A stretch of DNA of 64,000 bases from Hymenobacter negativus (lineage in GTDB: Bacteria > Bacteroidota > Bacteroidia > Cytophagales > Hymenobacteraceae): NCBI RefSeq assembly GCF_016056375.1, contig NZ_JAEDAE010000001.1:558001-622000 (forward strand), read 5' to 3'. Positions 26,644 through 34,236 of the stretch are shown piece by piece. Position numbers and translations under genes: made by a program. Every line of letters starts with the position of its first letter. Within the stretch, counting starts at the first letter, position 1. The notes below the pieces were generated by a model, which was not told the DNA's origin, did no database searches, and saw nothing but the letters and a program-made list of their open reading frames with translations.

Positions 26644-27948
26644 TCAGTTGGCTTGTGGCTCGGTCAGCGCTTCGGTGGCGCGGCGCTCGCCAGCTACCAC
26701 CAGAAAGCCGTAGCCAAACACAAACAGGTTCAGGCCCAACTGCAGGTCCAGCGGCGCATCCACCAGCATGCTAGTGGCCTGCATTAGCATGAATACCCCA
26801 ATGGCCGGCTGCCGCCGGGCCCAGGGCCGGGTGAGCGGCCAGAACATTACGGCCAGCAGCAAGGCCAGGCCCACTATGCCACCGCCCACCATGGCTTGCA
26901 GGAATTGGTTGTGCACTTCGATGCGGTTTTCGGGCTCAAGGCCGAATCCCTGCCAATCGTACTGGGTCATCATGGCGGCGCGGGCATCGGCCGGGGCCAC
27001 GCCCATCAGCCAGTGCTGGGCAATGACGTGGACCGCCGTTTCGATGGCCGCCAGCCGGCGCGACAACGAATAGTGGTTGATGTCGTGGCCTGTAGTGAAC
27101 TGTTCAAGGTCCCAGTGTGTGGCCTCCACCCGTTGCTGCACCGACTCCAGCCCGTGGTAGGCCGCCCACGGCCCCAGCACCAGCAGCGCCAGCAAGCCCA
27201 GGCCCAGCGCCAGATTGCGGCGCAGCAACAGGCGCACCACGACCGCAAATAAGGCCGTGTAGAAAACCAGAAGGCCCGTGCGGTAAGCCAGTACGTGCAG
27301 CGTGACAGCCGCCGCCGCCGCCGCCGCCAGCAGTGCCCCGCGCAGCAGCCGGCCGGCCAGCGCCTCGCGGCGCAGCAGCAGCCCCCAGCAGCAGCCCAGG
27401 GCCAGCATGACCCCGAACGAGATGTGGAAAATATGGGTGAAGGCCGGCATGTTCTTCCCAAATATGATTTCCTCGTTGGCAAAGGCGGCGTTTTGCCAGT
27501 ACTGTACCAGCGTGGCGAGGCCCGCAGCCGCCACACCCAGCACAAACACGCTGCCCACCGCCAGGCGCTGCCCCCGCGTGAGGGGCACGGCCAGCGTGAA
27601 GGCCAGCGGTACCGCCAGCCAGGTAAGGTCGCGGAATAACTCGTGCCGCCACACCAGCAACTCCGAAGTGTAAAGGCCACTAATTAGTAGAAAGACGATT
27701 ACCGCCGCCGCCCGCATGGCCGCCCCGTTCCGGAAATAGCCCGGAATGGCACGTCGCAGCTGCGGATTGGCCAGAGCCGCCACCACGCCCACAATGGGCG
27801 CAATGGCAATCAGCGCCCGGGAAGCCAGCAGGCCCGCAATGCCCGCCAAACAAGCCAGCAGCAGCAGATACTGCGAGAGCCGGCCGGATAAATAATGCTG
27901 CACGAAAATGATAAGGAGGGGAGAAACAGGGATAATACGAAGAACCAA
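26644..27948 (-). CDS. O-antigen-ligase-like polytopic membrane protein (Wzy_C)
   Basis: A 434-residue protein with about eleven membrane segments. The conserved periplasmic loop at about 270-350 ends in RIEVHNQFLQAMVGGG, the Wzy_C-type His-Asn motif of O-antigen ligases and polymerases. The start is uncertain: a TTG at 27948 next to the previous gene's stop, or a GTG 14 codons later. It would transfer a glycan from a lipid carrier to a lipid or protein acceptor. It directly follows the CCG-domain gene, an odd metabolic neighbour. Confidence 0.75.
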   Translation of the reverse strand: MVLRIIPVSPLLIIFVQHYLSGRLSQYLLLLACLAGIAGLLASRALIAIAPIVGVVAALANPQLRRAIPGYFRNGAAMRAAAVIVFLLISGLYTSELLVWRHELFRDLTWLAVPLAFTLAVPLTRGQRLAVGSVFVLGVAAAGLATLVQYWQNAAFANEEIIFGKNMPAFTHIFHISFGVMLALGCCWGLLLRREALAGRLLRGALLAAAAAAAVTLHVLAYRTGLLVFYTALFAVVVRLLLRRNLALGLGLLALLVLGPWAAYHGLESVQQRVEATHWDLEQFTTGHDINHYSLSRRLAAIETAVHVIAQHWLMGVAPADARAAMMTQYDWQGFGLEPENRIEVHNQFLQAMVGGGIVGLALLLAVMFWPLTRPWARRQPAIGVFMLMQATSMLVDAPLDLQLGLNLFVFGYGFLVVAGERRATEALTEPQAN

Positions 27949-27949
27949 C

Positions 27950-28693
27950 TTACCAGCCGCTGGCTAGCACATCGGCCACGTGCAGGCACTTCAACGGCAG
28001 CTTTTCCTTTTTAATGTATGATTCGAGGTGCATGAGACAGCTCACGTCGGTGCTCACGATAAAGTCGGCCCCGGTGTCGAGGGCGTGCTCCACCTTTTGC
28101 TGAGCCATGGCCACCGAAATGGCTTCAAATTTCACCGCAAACGTGCCACCGAAGCCGCAGCAAGTAGTGGTTTCGGCCATTTCGAGGCGCTCCAGGCCGG
28201 CCACGGCGTCCAGCAGCTGGCGTGGTTGCGCCCGTAGGCCGCATTCGCGCAGGCCCGAGCAGGAGTCGTGGTAGGTGTACTTGCCGGCCAGCCGCGCGCC
28301 CGGCACGGCCGTGATGCCCAGCACGTCGACGAGAAATTCGGTCAGCTCGTACACGCGGCCCTGCACGGCCCGGCAGGCGGCCTGTTCGGGCCGGCCGGCG
28401 TACAAATCGGAGTAGCTGTTGCGTACCATGCCCACGCACGAGGCCGACGGGCTCACAATATAGCGCTGGGCATCGGTGGCCGGGGCGGCAAAGTCGGCGA
28501 GGAATTTGTCGGCCACGGCGCGGCTCTGGTCCACGTAGCCGGCGTTGTAGGCCGGCTGGCCGCAGCAGGTTTGGTTAGGGTTGTAATTGACCGCCACGCC
28601 CACTCGCTCCAGCACGCGCACCATGTGCATGGCCGTGGCCGGGTAAAGCTGGTCGACGAAGCAGGGAATGAAAATATCGACGGTGGTCGCCAT
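27950..28693 (-). CDS. CCG-domain (LutA/GlcF-like) iron-sulfur protein
   Basis: A 247-residue cytoplasmic protein starting at the ATG at 28693. Two CCG motifs are visible (QTCCGQPAYNAG near residue 43 and TTCCGFGG near 185), each with a preceding cysteine (IPCFVDQ, HDSCSGLREC). This is the LutA/YkgE pattern, part of lactate or glycolate oxidase complexes that carry a non-cubane iron-sulfur cluster. The partners LutB and LutC are not adjacent; instead it lies 12 bases after an HMG-CoA-lyase-like gene. It may serve a different dehydrogenase here. Confidence 0.85.
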   Translation of the reverse strand: MATTVDIFIPCFVDQLYPATAMHMVRVLERVGVAVNYNPNQTCCGQPAYNAGYVDQSRAVADKFLADFAAPATDAQRYIVSPSASCVGMVRNSYSDLYAGRPEQAACRAVQGRVYELTEFLVDVLGITAVPGARLAGKYTYHDSCSGLRECGLRAQPRQLLDAVAGLERLEMAETTTCCGFGGTFAVKFEAISVAMAQQKVEHALDTGADFIVSTDVSCLMHLESYIKKEKLPLKCLHVADVLASGW

Positions 28694-28705
28694 CAGCACG
28701 AAGTT

Positions 28706-29557
28706 TTAATGAAACCCAAAAACCTGGCCCGCCGCCGCCTGGGCCTCTCCGAACGCCTGCAGGTTCAGTCCCGAATCTACTCCCTTTTCGCCCAGAAAAG
28801 CCAATAAATTCTCGGTGGCCATGTTGCCCGTCAGCTCATCGGCCGCCATGGGGCAGCCTCCAATGCCGCCAATGGCGCCGTCGAAACGGCGGCAGCCGGC
28901 CGTGTAGGCGGCGGCCACCTTCTCGTGCCAGGAGGTGGGCGTGGTGTGCAAATGCGCGCCAAACTCAATGGCCGGGAAAGCCGGAATCAGCGCCGAAAAC
29001 AGGGGCTCAATGGTGGCGGCCGTGCTGGCTCCGATGGTATCGGACAGCGCCACGATGCGAATGCCCAGCGCCGCCAGCTTAGCCGTGAAATCGGTTACGA
29101 TTTCCGGATTCCAGGCGTCGCCGTAGGGGTTGCCGAAACCCATGGACAGATAGGTAACCAGTGTTTTGCCGTGCTGCTCGCAACGCTCGTGCATGGCGGC
29201 TACGTCGGCCAATGCTTCGGCGGGGCTCTGGTTGGTGTTGCGCCGCTGGAAGGTGGCCGACACCGAGAGGGGAAAGCCCAGGTAGCTGATTTCGGGGTGT
29301 TGCAGGGCGGTTTCGGCCCCGCGCAGGTTGGCCACGATGGCCAGCAGCTTGGTCTGGGTAGTGCTGAGGTCGAGGCCGGCCAGCACTTCGGCGGTGTCGC
29401 GCAGCTGCGGAATGGCTTTGGGTGACACGAAGGAACCAAAGTCCAGCGTGTCAAACCCCACCTGCAGCAGCGAGTTGAGGTAGGCGGTTTTGGTGGCGGT
29501 GGGAATGAAGTCGGGCAGGCCCTGCATGGCGTCGCGCGGGCATTCAATAAGCTTCAT
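28706..29557 (-). CDS. HMG-CoA lyase-like TIM-barrel enzyme
   Basis: A 283-residue enzyme starting at the ATG at 29557 (MKLIECPRDAMQGL). The family splits 3-hydroxy-3-methylglutaryl-CoA into acetoacetate and acetyl-CoA in leucine breakdown. The N-terminal ECPRDAMQG corresponds to the PRDGLQ of the family, with Ala-Met in place of Gly-Leu. The C-terminal GGIGGCPMA carries the catalytic-loop cysteine and GNMATENLL follows. A consensus promoter box is 37 bases upstream. The CCG-domain gene follows 12 bases later. Confidence 0.85.
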   Translation of the reverse strand: MKLIECPRDAMQGLPDFIPTATKTAYLNSLLQVGFDTLDFGSFVSPKAIPQLRDTAEVLAGLDLSTTQTKLLAIVANLRGAETALQHPEISYLGFPLSVSATFQRRNTNQSPAEALADVAAMHERCEQHGKTLVTYLSMGFGNPYGDAWNPEIVTDFTAKLAALGIRIVALSDTIGASTAATIEPLFSALIPAFPAIEFGAHLHTTPTSWHEKVAAAYTAGCRRFDGAIGGIGGCPMAADELTGNMATENLLAFLGEKGVDSGLNLQAFGEAQAAAGQVFGFH

Positions 29558-29593
29558 GGGCAGCAGGAGTGAGGGGGCGGGTTTGGAAGGCCC

Positions 29594-29601
29594 CAAAGGT
29601 A
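29594..29601 (-). promoter_or_regulatory. -7 promoter box TACCTTTG
   Basis: Consensus TAnnTTTG on the minus strand, 37 bases upstream of the HMG-CoA-lyase-like gene. It indicates that this operon starts separately from the exported-protein gene ending at 29625. Confidence 0.55.
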
Positions 29602-29624
29602 GCAGCCCGCGCCGTGGCCGGGTG

Positions 29625-30158
29625 CTACCGCAGCTTGCTCAGCACCCGGCTTTGCAGCAGCTTGCCGTTGCTATCGTAATAATCGGTTTTAATAAGGCCG
29701 ATGATGGGGGCATAATAATCGACCTGCTTGCCGCCGCTTTTTGGGCCGGGCTGGGGTGTGTTGGTCGGGGTATATTGGCCGGTAACCGGGTAGCAGCTGA
29801 AAGTGCCGGCCGGCACGGTTACCTGTGTTGGGGCCGCGCCCGCCCGGCATTGTTTCAGCAGGGAGTCCAGCTCAGCACTAGCCGACGCAGTGCTGCCCGC
29901 CAAGGCAATTGCCCCGGTCGGGTCTGCAATTGTCTTGCCCTCCGCATCAAGCAGCACGTATTTAATATTTGAGCCTTCGTACACTCCCATCGTAGCGGCC
30001 TGGCTGGCAAATGGACCACTGGGCTCAAAAGCAAGGTCTGAAATGTCGGCAACACGGGGGGCGTGAGCGGATTCGGCAGCAAGCTGGGCATGGGCAGGAA
30101 CCGAAATCAACAGGAAAAAGGCTGCCGCGTGAAGCGGGCGGATAGTGGAAAGATGCAT
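29625..30158 (-). CDS. Exported hypothetical protein
   Basis: A 177-residue protein starting at the ATG at 30158 (MHLSTIRPLHAAAFFLL) with a signal peptide ending at PAHAQ. The mature part has two cysteines (KQCRAG, FSCYPV) and a C-terminal beta-rich segment (IGLIKTDYYDSNGKLLQSR). No family recognised. It is divergent from the frameshifted gene at 30339. Confidence 0.65.
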   Translation of the reverse strand: MHLSTIRPLHAAAFFLLISVPAHAQLAAESAHAPRVADISDLAFEPSGPFASQAATMGVYEGSNIKYVLLDAEGKTIADPTGAIALAGSTASASAELDSLLKQCRAGAAPTQVTVPAGTFSCYPVTGQYTPTNTPQPGPKSGGKQVDYYAPIIGLIKTDYYDSNGKLLQSRVLSKLR

Positions 30159-30338
30159 CGAACAATAAATAACAATAGCAGTCGGAGGTGCTCTACGCAG
30201 GTTTCCTGCGTGGCGGATGAAACAGCAACTCTGGCCTGCGCGTTGCGTTAGCAGGGGCAAAGGTCGTACTTTGCGGCCAGCTGGCCCGCGCTGACGGGTA
30301 TTTTGACTCCTAGGTTTTCACCATCCATTTGCTGTTTT

Positions 30339-30915
30339 ATGCCTGATTCCTCCTCTCCCAACTGGGCCGATATGGCCGCCTCGCTGCTCGGCAAGCTTTC
30401 GGGCGGTGTGGAGCTAAGCTGTGCCTTCGACCAAATGGAGCTGCAAGTGCCCAACCCGCAAAACCCCAACGCCCCGGCCGCCACCTGGAAGCTAAATGGC
30501 TCGCTGCGCATCCGCACGCGGGGCGAGCAGCCCGCCTCGGCACCCCAATTGCCCACCAGCAGCACCCCCAACCCCGGTGCCTAGCACGCTCGAAATTGAG
30601 GCTCAGCTGGTCATCAACTGGAATGGCCACGCCTTGCAGCTGGCCGCCGCCGGTACCTACCTTATTTTGAATATTCCCAGCCAGCAGGTGCTCGACGAGC
30701 TCACGGCCGGTCCGCCCAAGCCGCCGGGCACCCCTAAAGCCCCCAAATCCAGCGGCCCCGACCCGCTCCAGCAAATCAACGATTTGGCCCGGCAGCTGGG
30801 CTGGGTGCTCGACCTGCGCGTGGGCGGCAAAACCTACGTCACCTTTGGCGTGCAGCGCACCCCCAAAATCACGCTCAACGCCGTGCTGGGCAAGATTGGC
30901 TCCTTCTTCAAATAG
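30339..30915 (+). pseudogene. Hypothetical protein split by a +1 frameshift
   Basis: Two overlapping frames read like one protein. The first (ATG at 30339, stop at 30584) gives 81 residues ending in a Pro/Ser-rich linker. The second, one base over, continues with TLEIEAQLVINWNGHAL and ends at 30915. The switch lies in a C-rich stretch around 30566-30576 (ACCCCCAACCCC), where one extra C would explain it. Joined, the product would be about 191 residues with no signal peptide and no known domain. Other readings are a sequencing indel, or two coupled genes with a GTG start at 30577 overlapping the first stop. Confidence 0.55.
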
Positions 30916-31000
30916 GGCGCAACTTTCGGGCAAATTTGGGCGGGTGTGCAACTAATTATCACCGCGTTAGTTTCGGTAGTATCTCCCTTGGTGCTACCCC

Positions 31001-31654
31001 ATGAACTCCGAATTCGAACGCAATAATCAGGTTGGGGCGCGGCGAAATTCCTCGTCGTTTGGCCGTATCGAACGCATGCCCCCGCTCCTGGTGGCGGGAT
31101 ATCTGGCCATGGTTGCCATCGCCATCATGTTCGTAATGCTGGTGGCAGCCTACGTGACCACTCGCCTGCGGAGCGGGGTGCCCACCGGGCTGCATCCGCT
31201 GCCCCGCTACTTTTCCCTTAGCACCATCGTGCTGCTCCTGAGCAGCTATACCATCGGGCAGGCACGGCGCCTCTATGCTCAGGACGACCTGGGCAGCCTG
31301 GCCCGCTGCCTGGGCGCCACCCTGCTACTGGGCTGCGTGTTTGCCGGGTTGCAGGTGCTGGGCTGGCGCGAGCTGATGACGCAGGGCGTGTTTTTTCAGG
31401 GGCGCACCAGCACCAGCAGCGGCCAGTTCATCTACCTCATATCGGCGCTGCACGTGGCCCATTTGCTGGGTGGGGTGCTGTTTCTGCTGGCGCTGCTGCT
31501 GCGCGTCGCCCACGCCGACCGCGACGCCGTGCGCTCGCTTGTGTTCATTCGCAACCCCTATCACCGCCGACAATTACAACTCATGGGCACCTACTGGCAT
31601 TTCATCGACGTGCTGTGGGTGGTGCTGTTTGCCGTCTTTCTATTTATGTATTAA
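31001..31654 (+). CDS. Heme-copper oxidase subunit III family protein
   Basis: A 217-residue membrane protein with five membrane segments. Subunit III features are seen at the C-terminus: SALHVAHLLGG and YWHFIDVLWVVLF. Subunit III supports oxygen delivery and stability of cytochrome c oxidase. No subunit I, II or assembly gene is in the window, so it is an orphan copy here. A very strong bidirectional hairpin follows at 31683-31734. Confidence 0.85.
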   Translation: MNSEFERNNQVGARRNSSSFGRIERMPPLLVAGYLAMVAIAIMFVMLVAAYVTTRLRSGVPTGLHPLPRYFSLSTIVLLLSSYTIGQARRLYAQDDLGSLARCLGATLLLGCVFAGLQVLGWRELMTQGVFFQGRTSTSSGQFIYLISALHVAHLLGGVLFLLALLLRVAHADRDAVRSLVFIRNPYHRRQLQLMGTYWHFIDVLWVVLFAVFLFMY

Positions 31655-31682
31655 AATCGAAATTTCGGATTATATAATAATG

Positions 31683-31734
31683 ATTTTCAGCACAAAGGCC
31701 CGCTGCAGTTGTAGCGGGCCTTTGTGCTGAAAAT
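31683..31734. terminator. Long bidirectional terminator hairpin
   Basis: A perfect 22-bp stem with an eight-base loop (ATTTTCAGCACAAAGGCCCG and its complement). It lies between convergent genes. Confidence 0.85.
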
Positions 31735-31753
31735 GGAGAGGTGCTGAATCAGA

Positions 31754-34048
31754 TTAAGGCTTCACTTCCAGCCAGCCTTTGAAAGAGCGGCCGTCAGTGT
31801 ATGTCACCAAATAATAGTATAGGCTGCCGCTTCCTTCGCCGGGCCACCGGAATTCCCGGTCGTGCGACTCGAACAGCTGCTGCCCCCAGCGCGAGAAAAT
31901 CCGGACACTGGCAAACTGCTCATCGCAGAAGTTGAGCGGCAGCTCCGGCAAGCGAAACTCATCGTTCACACGGTCGCCGTTCGGAGTGATGATGTTGTAG
32001 AGCTTCAGCTCCGGCGACTCGGGCCGGATGACTTCGAAGCGCACGGTCTGTGCCTGAGGAACGGGCCGGCAGGTGGCGTCCACCAGCCGGAAGGTCACGT
32101 CCAGGGGGCGGTGCAGCACCACGGCATCGCAGCTCACGTCCCAGCGAAAAGTGCCGGCCGCCACGCCCGTGCCGTTCTGCGCCGTGAAGCTCATGCCGGC
32201 TTCGGCCAGGGCAAAATTCTCGCTGGTGGCGGTCAGCGTCAGGCCGTCGCGGTCGGCATCAGCCCCGGCCAGCGCGGTGGTGAACGTAGCGCCCAGCGGC
32301 AGGCGCACCACGGGCAGCACTCCAGGGCTCGCAGGCAGCGGGAACAGTGGGCTGGCCGTGAGCACCGGTGGGGTATTGGCGTAGCGCACCACAACGGGCA
32401 CCGAAATTATGGCGGCCTGCCGCTCGGTACACGGCGAAGTGGCTGCCGCGAACTGAAATACCAGAACCGAATCTGGCCCCACGGCCCGGCAGTCCACGCG
32501 CCAGGAAAAGCGCCCCTGCTGCTGGTTGCCGGCCGGGGCCTGCGTGAGGGTGGCCCCCAGGCTGGCAGGATTGAAGCCCTGCCCGGTCATTTCCAGCTGG
32601 ATGGGGTCGTTGTCAGGGTCAGTGCCGGTCAGGTTGAAGGTAACCAGGTCGCCCACCCGCACATGTAAAGGCAGGCCCGGCCCGGCCGTGGTAGTGAGCG
32701 TAGGTGGCGAGTTGGGCGGGGGCACCGAGGTGAAAGCCACGCGCACGGTATCGCGCTTGGGCAGGCTACAGCCGTCGTCGCCCACCACCACATCCAGTAG
32801 GAAAACCCGGCCCCGGGTATTGATGCAATCAGGAAAGCAAAGGGTGGCTGTGAGCGTATCGGGCTGGCCGGGGCTGCGCACCGCGCCGCTGGTGGCGGTG
32901 GTGAAAGCTGGCAGCAGACCCGAAAAATTGACCGGACTGAGCGATAACGAGAGGCGCGAATTGGGGTCTGGGTCGGTGAAGCGCAGGCGCACGCAGTGGT
33001 TACTGCCCGGCACTAGATGCAGGGTATCGCGGCCCGGCCGGTATGGAACGTTGCTGGCGGCAGCTGGCAGCAGTACCATGCTGGGCTTAGTGTTGGTGGG
33101 GCAGTTGAGCACCATCAGTTGGAAATCGCGGCGCGACTCGCCGATTTTTTCGCCCCTCCGGTATTCCGAGCAGCTCACGCCAAACACAAACAGCCCCAGA
33201 TTGCTGGGGCGCACCGTGAGCCGCCCCGTGAACCGGTTGATTTGGAGCGTGGGCGTGCCCGGAATCTGATTAAGAGTGCCTAGCGGAGGAAGAGCGGGCT
33301 GGCCCGGCAGCGCCGGGGCGGGCGGCTGCCAGGTGATGGTTGAGTAGGGGCCCGGCGAAGCTGACGCCGGCTTGGGAGTGGTGGCATTGGAATGCCCGTT
33401 GAGCGGGGTCACTAACTCATACACCAGCGAGTCCTTATCGGCATCCTGACCGCCGAAATCGTAATAGAAAAGCTCGTCGCGACAGGCATAATCGGCCAGG
33501 GGCGGGAAAATGCGCGGCGTGGAATCGTAGAAAGTCTGGCCGCGCCGCACCACCGATGGGAATTCGAGATAGAAGGTCTGGGCCGCCCCGCCGGGGTCCA
33601 CGATGTTGCTGATGGAGTTGTTGCGACAGCAGCGCTCCACGGCAGCGTAATAGCCCTGCGGGCCGTTGTACGTGCCGGCCGGGAGCGTAATCGCCTTGCT
33701 GTACACCAGCTTACGGGTGCTGAGCGTGGGCTTGGCACAGGCCGGGTTGGTATAGCTGACGAAGGTATTGCTAGTGAGCGGCAGCAGCACGTTCATCATC
33801 CGGGCATTGGTGGCTTTGTCGAAAATGCTGGCCGTCAGGTCGGCATCGAGGGCGCTGGGGCTGCCGTTGTAGGCATCAAAATAAAGGTTGAGCAGGAGGG
33901 TGTAAGAATCGCCGGAATTGTGCACCAGCTCCATTTCGCCCCCCACAATGTGCGTAGCGCGTGCTGGCTCTGCCAAACCCAGCCAACTCGCTATAAACAG
34001 CAGGAAGCCAAGCGGAAACGGGTGGAGCAGGCGGGGGCGGTAGAGCAT
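31754..34048 (-). CDS. Large secreted protein with CHU_C (T9SS type B) C-terminus
   Basis: A 764-residue protein starting at the ATG at 34048 (MLYRPRLLHPFPLG), with a signal peptide ending at RATHIVGG. The ATHIVGGE beginning is typical of a family of large gliding-motility-associated proteins in this phylum. The middle has repeated Ig/cadherin-like segments (TDPDNDPIQLEM, ADADRDGLTLTA). The C-terminal 85 residues are the CHU_C domain (NIITPNGDRVNDEF ... FSRWGQQLFES ... YYYLVTY), the type B sorting signal for T9SS. It is expected on the cell surface or outside. It is divergent from the M1 aminopeptidase gene. Confidence 0.88.
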   Translation of the reverse strand: MLYRPRLLHPFPLGFLLFIASWLGLAEPARATHIVGGEMELVHNSGDSYTLLLNLYFDAYNGSPSALDADLTASIFDKATNARMMNVLLPLTSNTFVSYTNPACAKPTLSTRKLVYSKAITLPAGTYNGPQGYYAAVERCCRNNSISNIVDPGGAAQTFYLEFPSVVRRGQTFYDSTPRIFPPLADYACRDELFYYDFGGQDADKDSLVYELVTPLNGHSNATTPKPASASPGPYSTITWQPPAPALPGQPALPPLGTLNQIPGTPTLQINRFTGRLTVRPSNLGLFVFGVSCSEYRRGEKIGESRRDFQLMVLNCPTNTKPSMVLLPAAASNVPYRPGRDTLHLVPGSNHCVRLRFTDPDPNSRLSLSLSPVNFSGLLPAFTTATSGAVRSPGQPDTLTATLCFPDCINTRGRVFLLDVVVGDDGCSLPKRDTVRVAFTSVPPPNSPPTLTTTAGPGLPLHVRVGDLVTFNLTGTDPDNDPIQLEMTGQGFNPASLGATLTQAPAGNQQQGRFSWRVDCRAVGPDSVLVFQFAAATSPCTERQAAIISVPVVVRYANTPPVLTASPLFPLPASPGVLPVVRLPLGATFTTALAGADADRDGLTLTATSENFALAEAGMSFTAQNGTGVAAGTFRWDVSCDAVVLHRPLDVTFRLVDATCRPVPQAQTVRFEVIRPESPELKLYNIITPNGDRVNDEFRLPELPLNFCDEQFASVRIFSRWGQQLFESHDREFRWPGEGSGSLYYYLVTYTDGRSFKGWLEVKP

Positions 34049-34236
34049 GCCAAAAGGAAAAAAGCAAATTAAATCCTGATAAAGCCGAAATATACGGCTG
34101 CCCAGACCAATAGTAAGCCGAACAATGGCCGAGGCCAATAAAGCCATTTTTATCTTAGCCAACGTACCTTCGAATGCTTGATTCGCAACCGGCCCGAACC
34201 GGCTTTTATTTCTCCGCATTTCCACATCTTTCCCTT

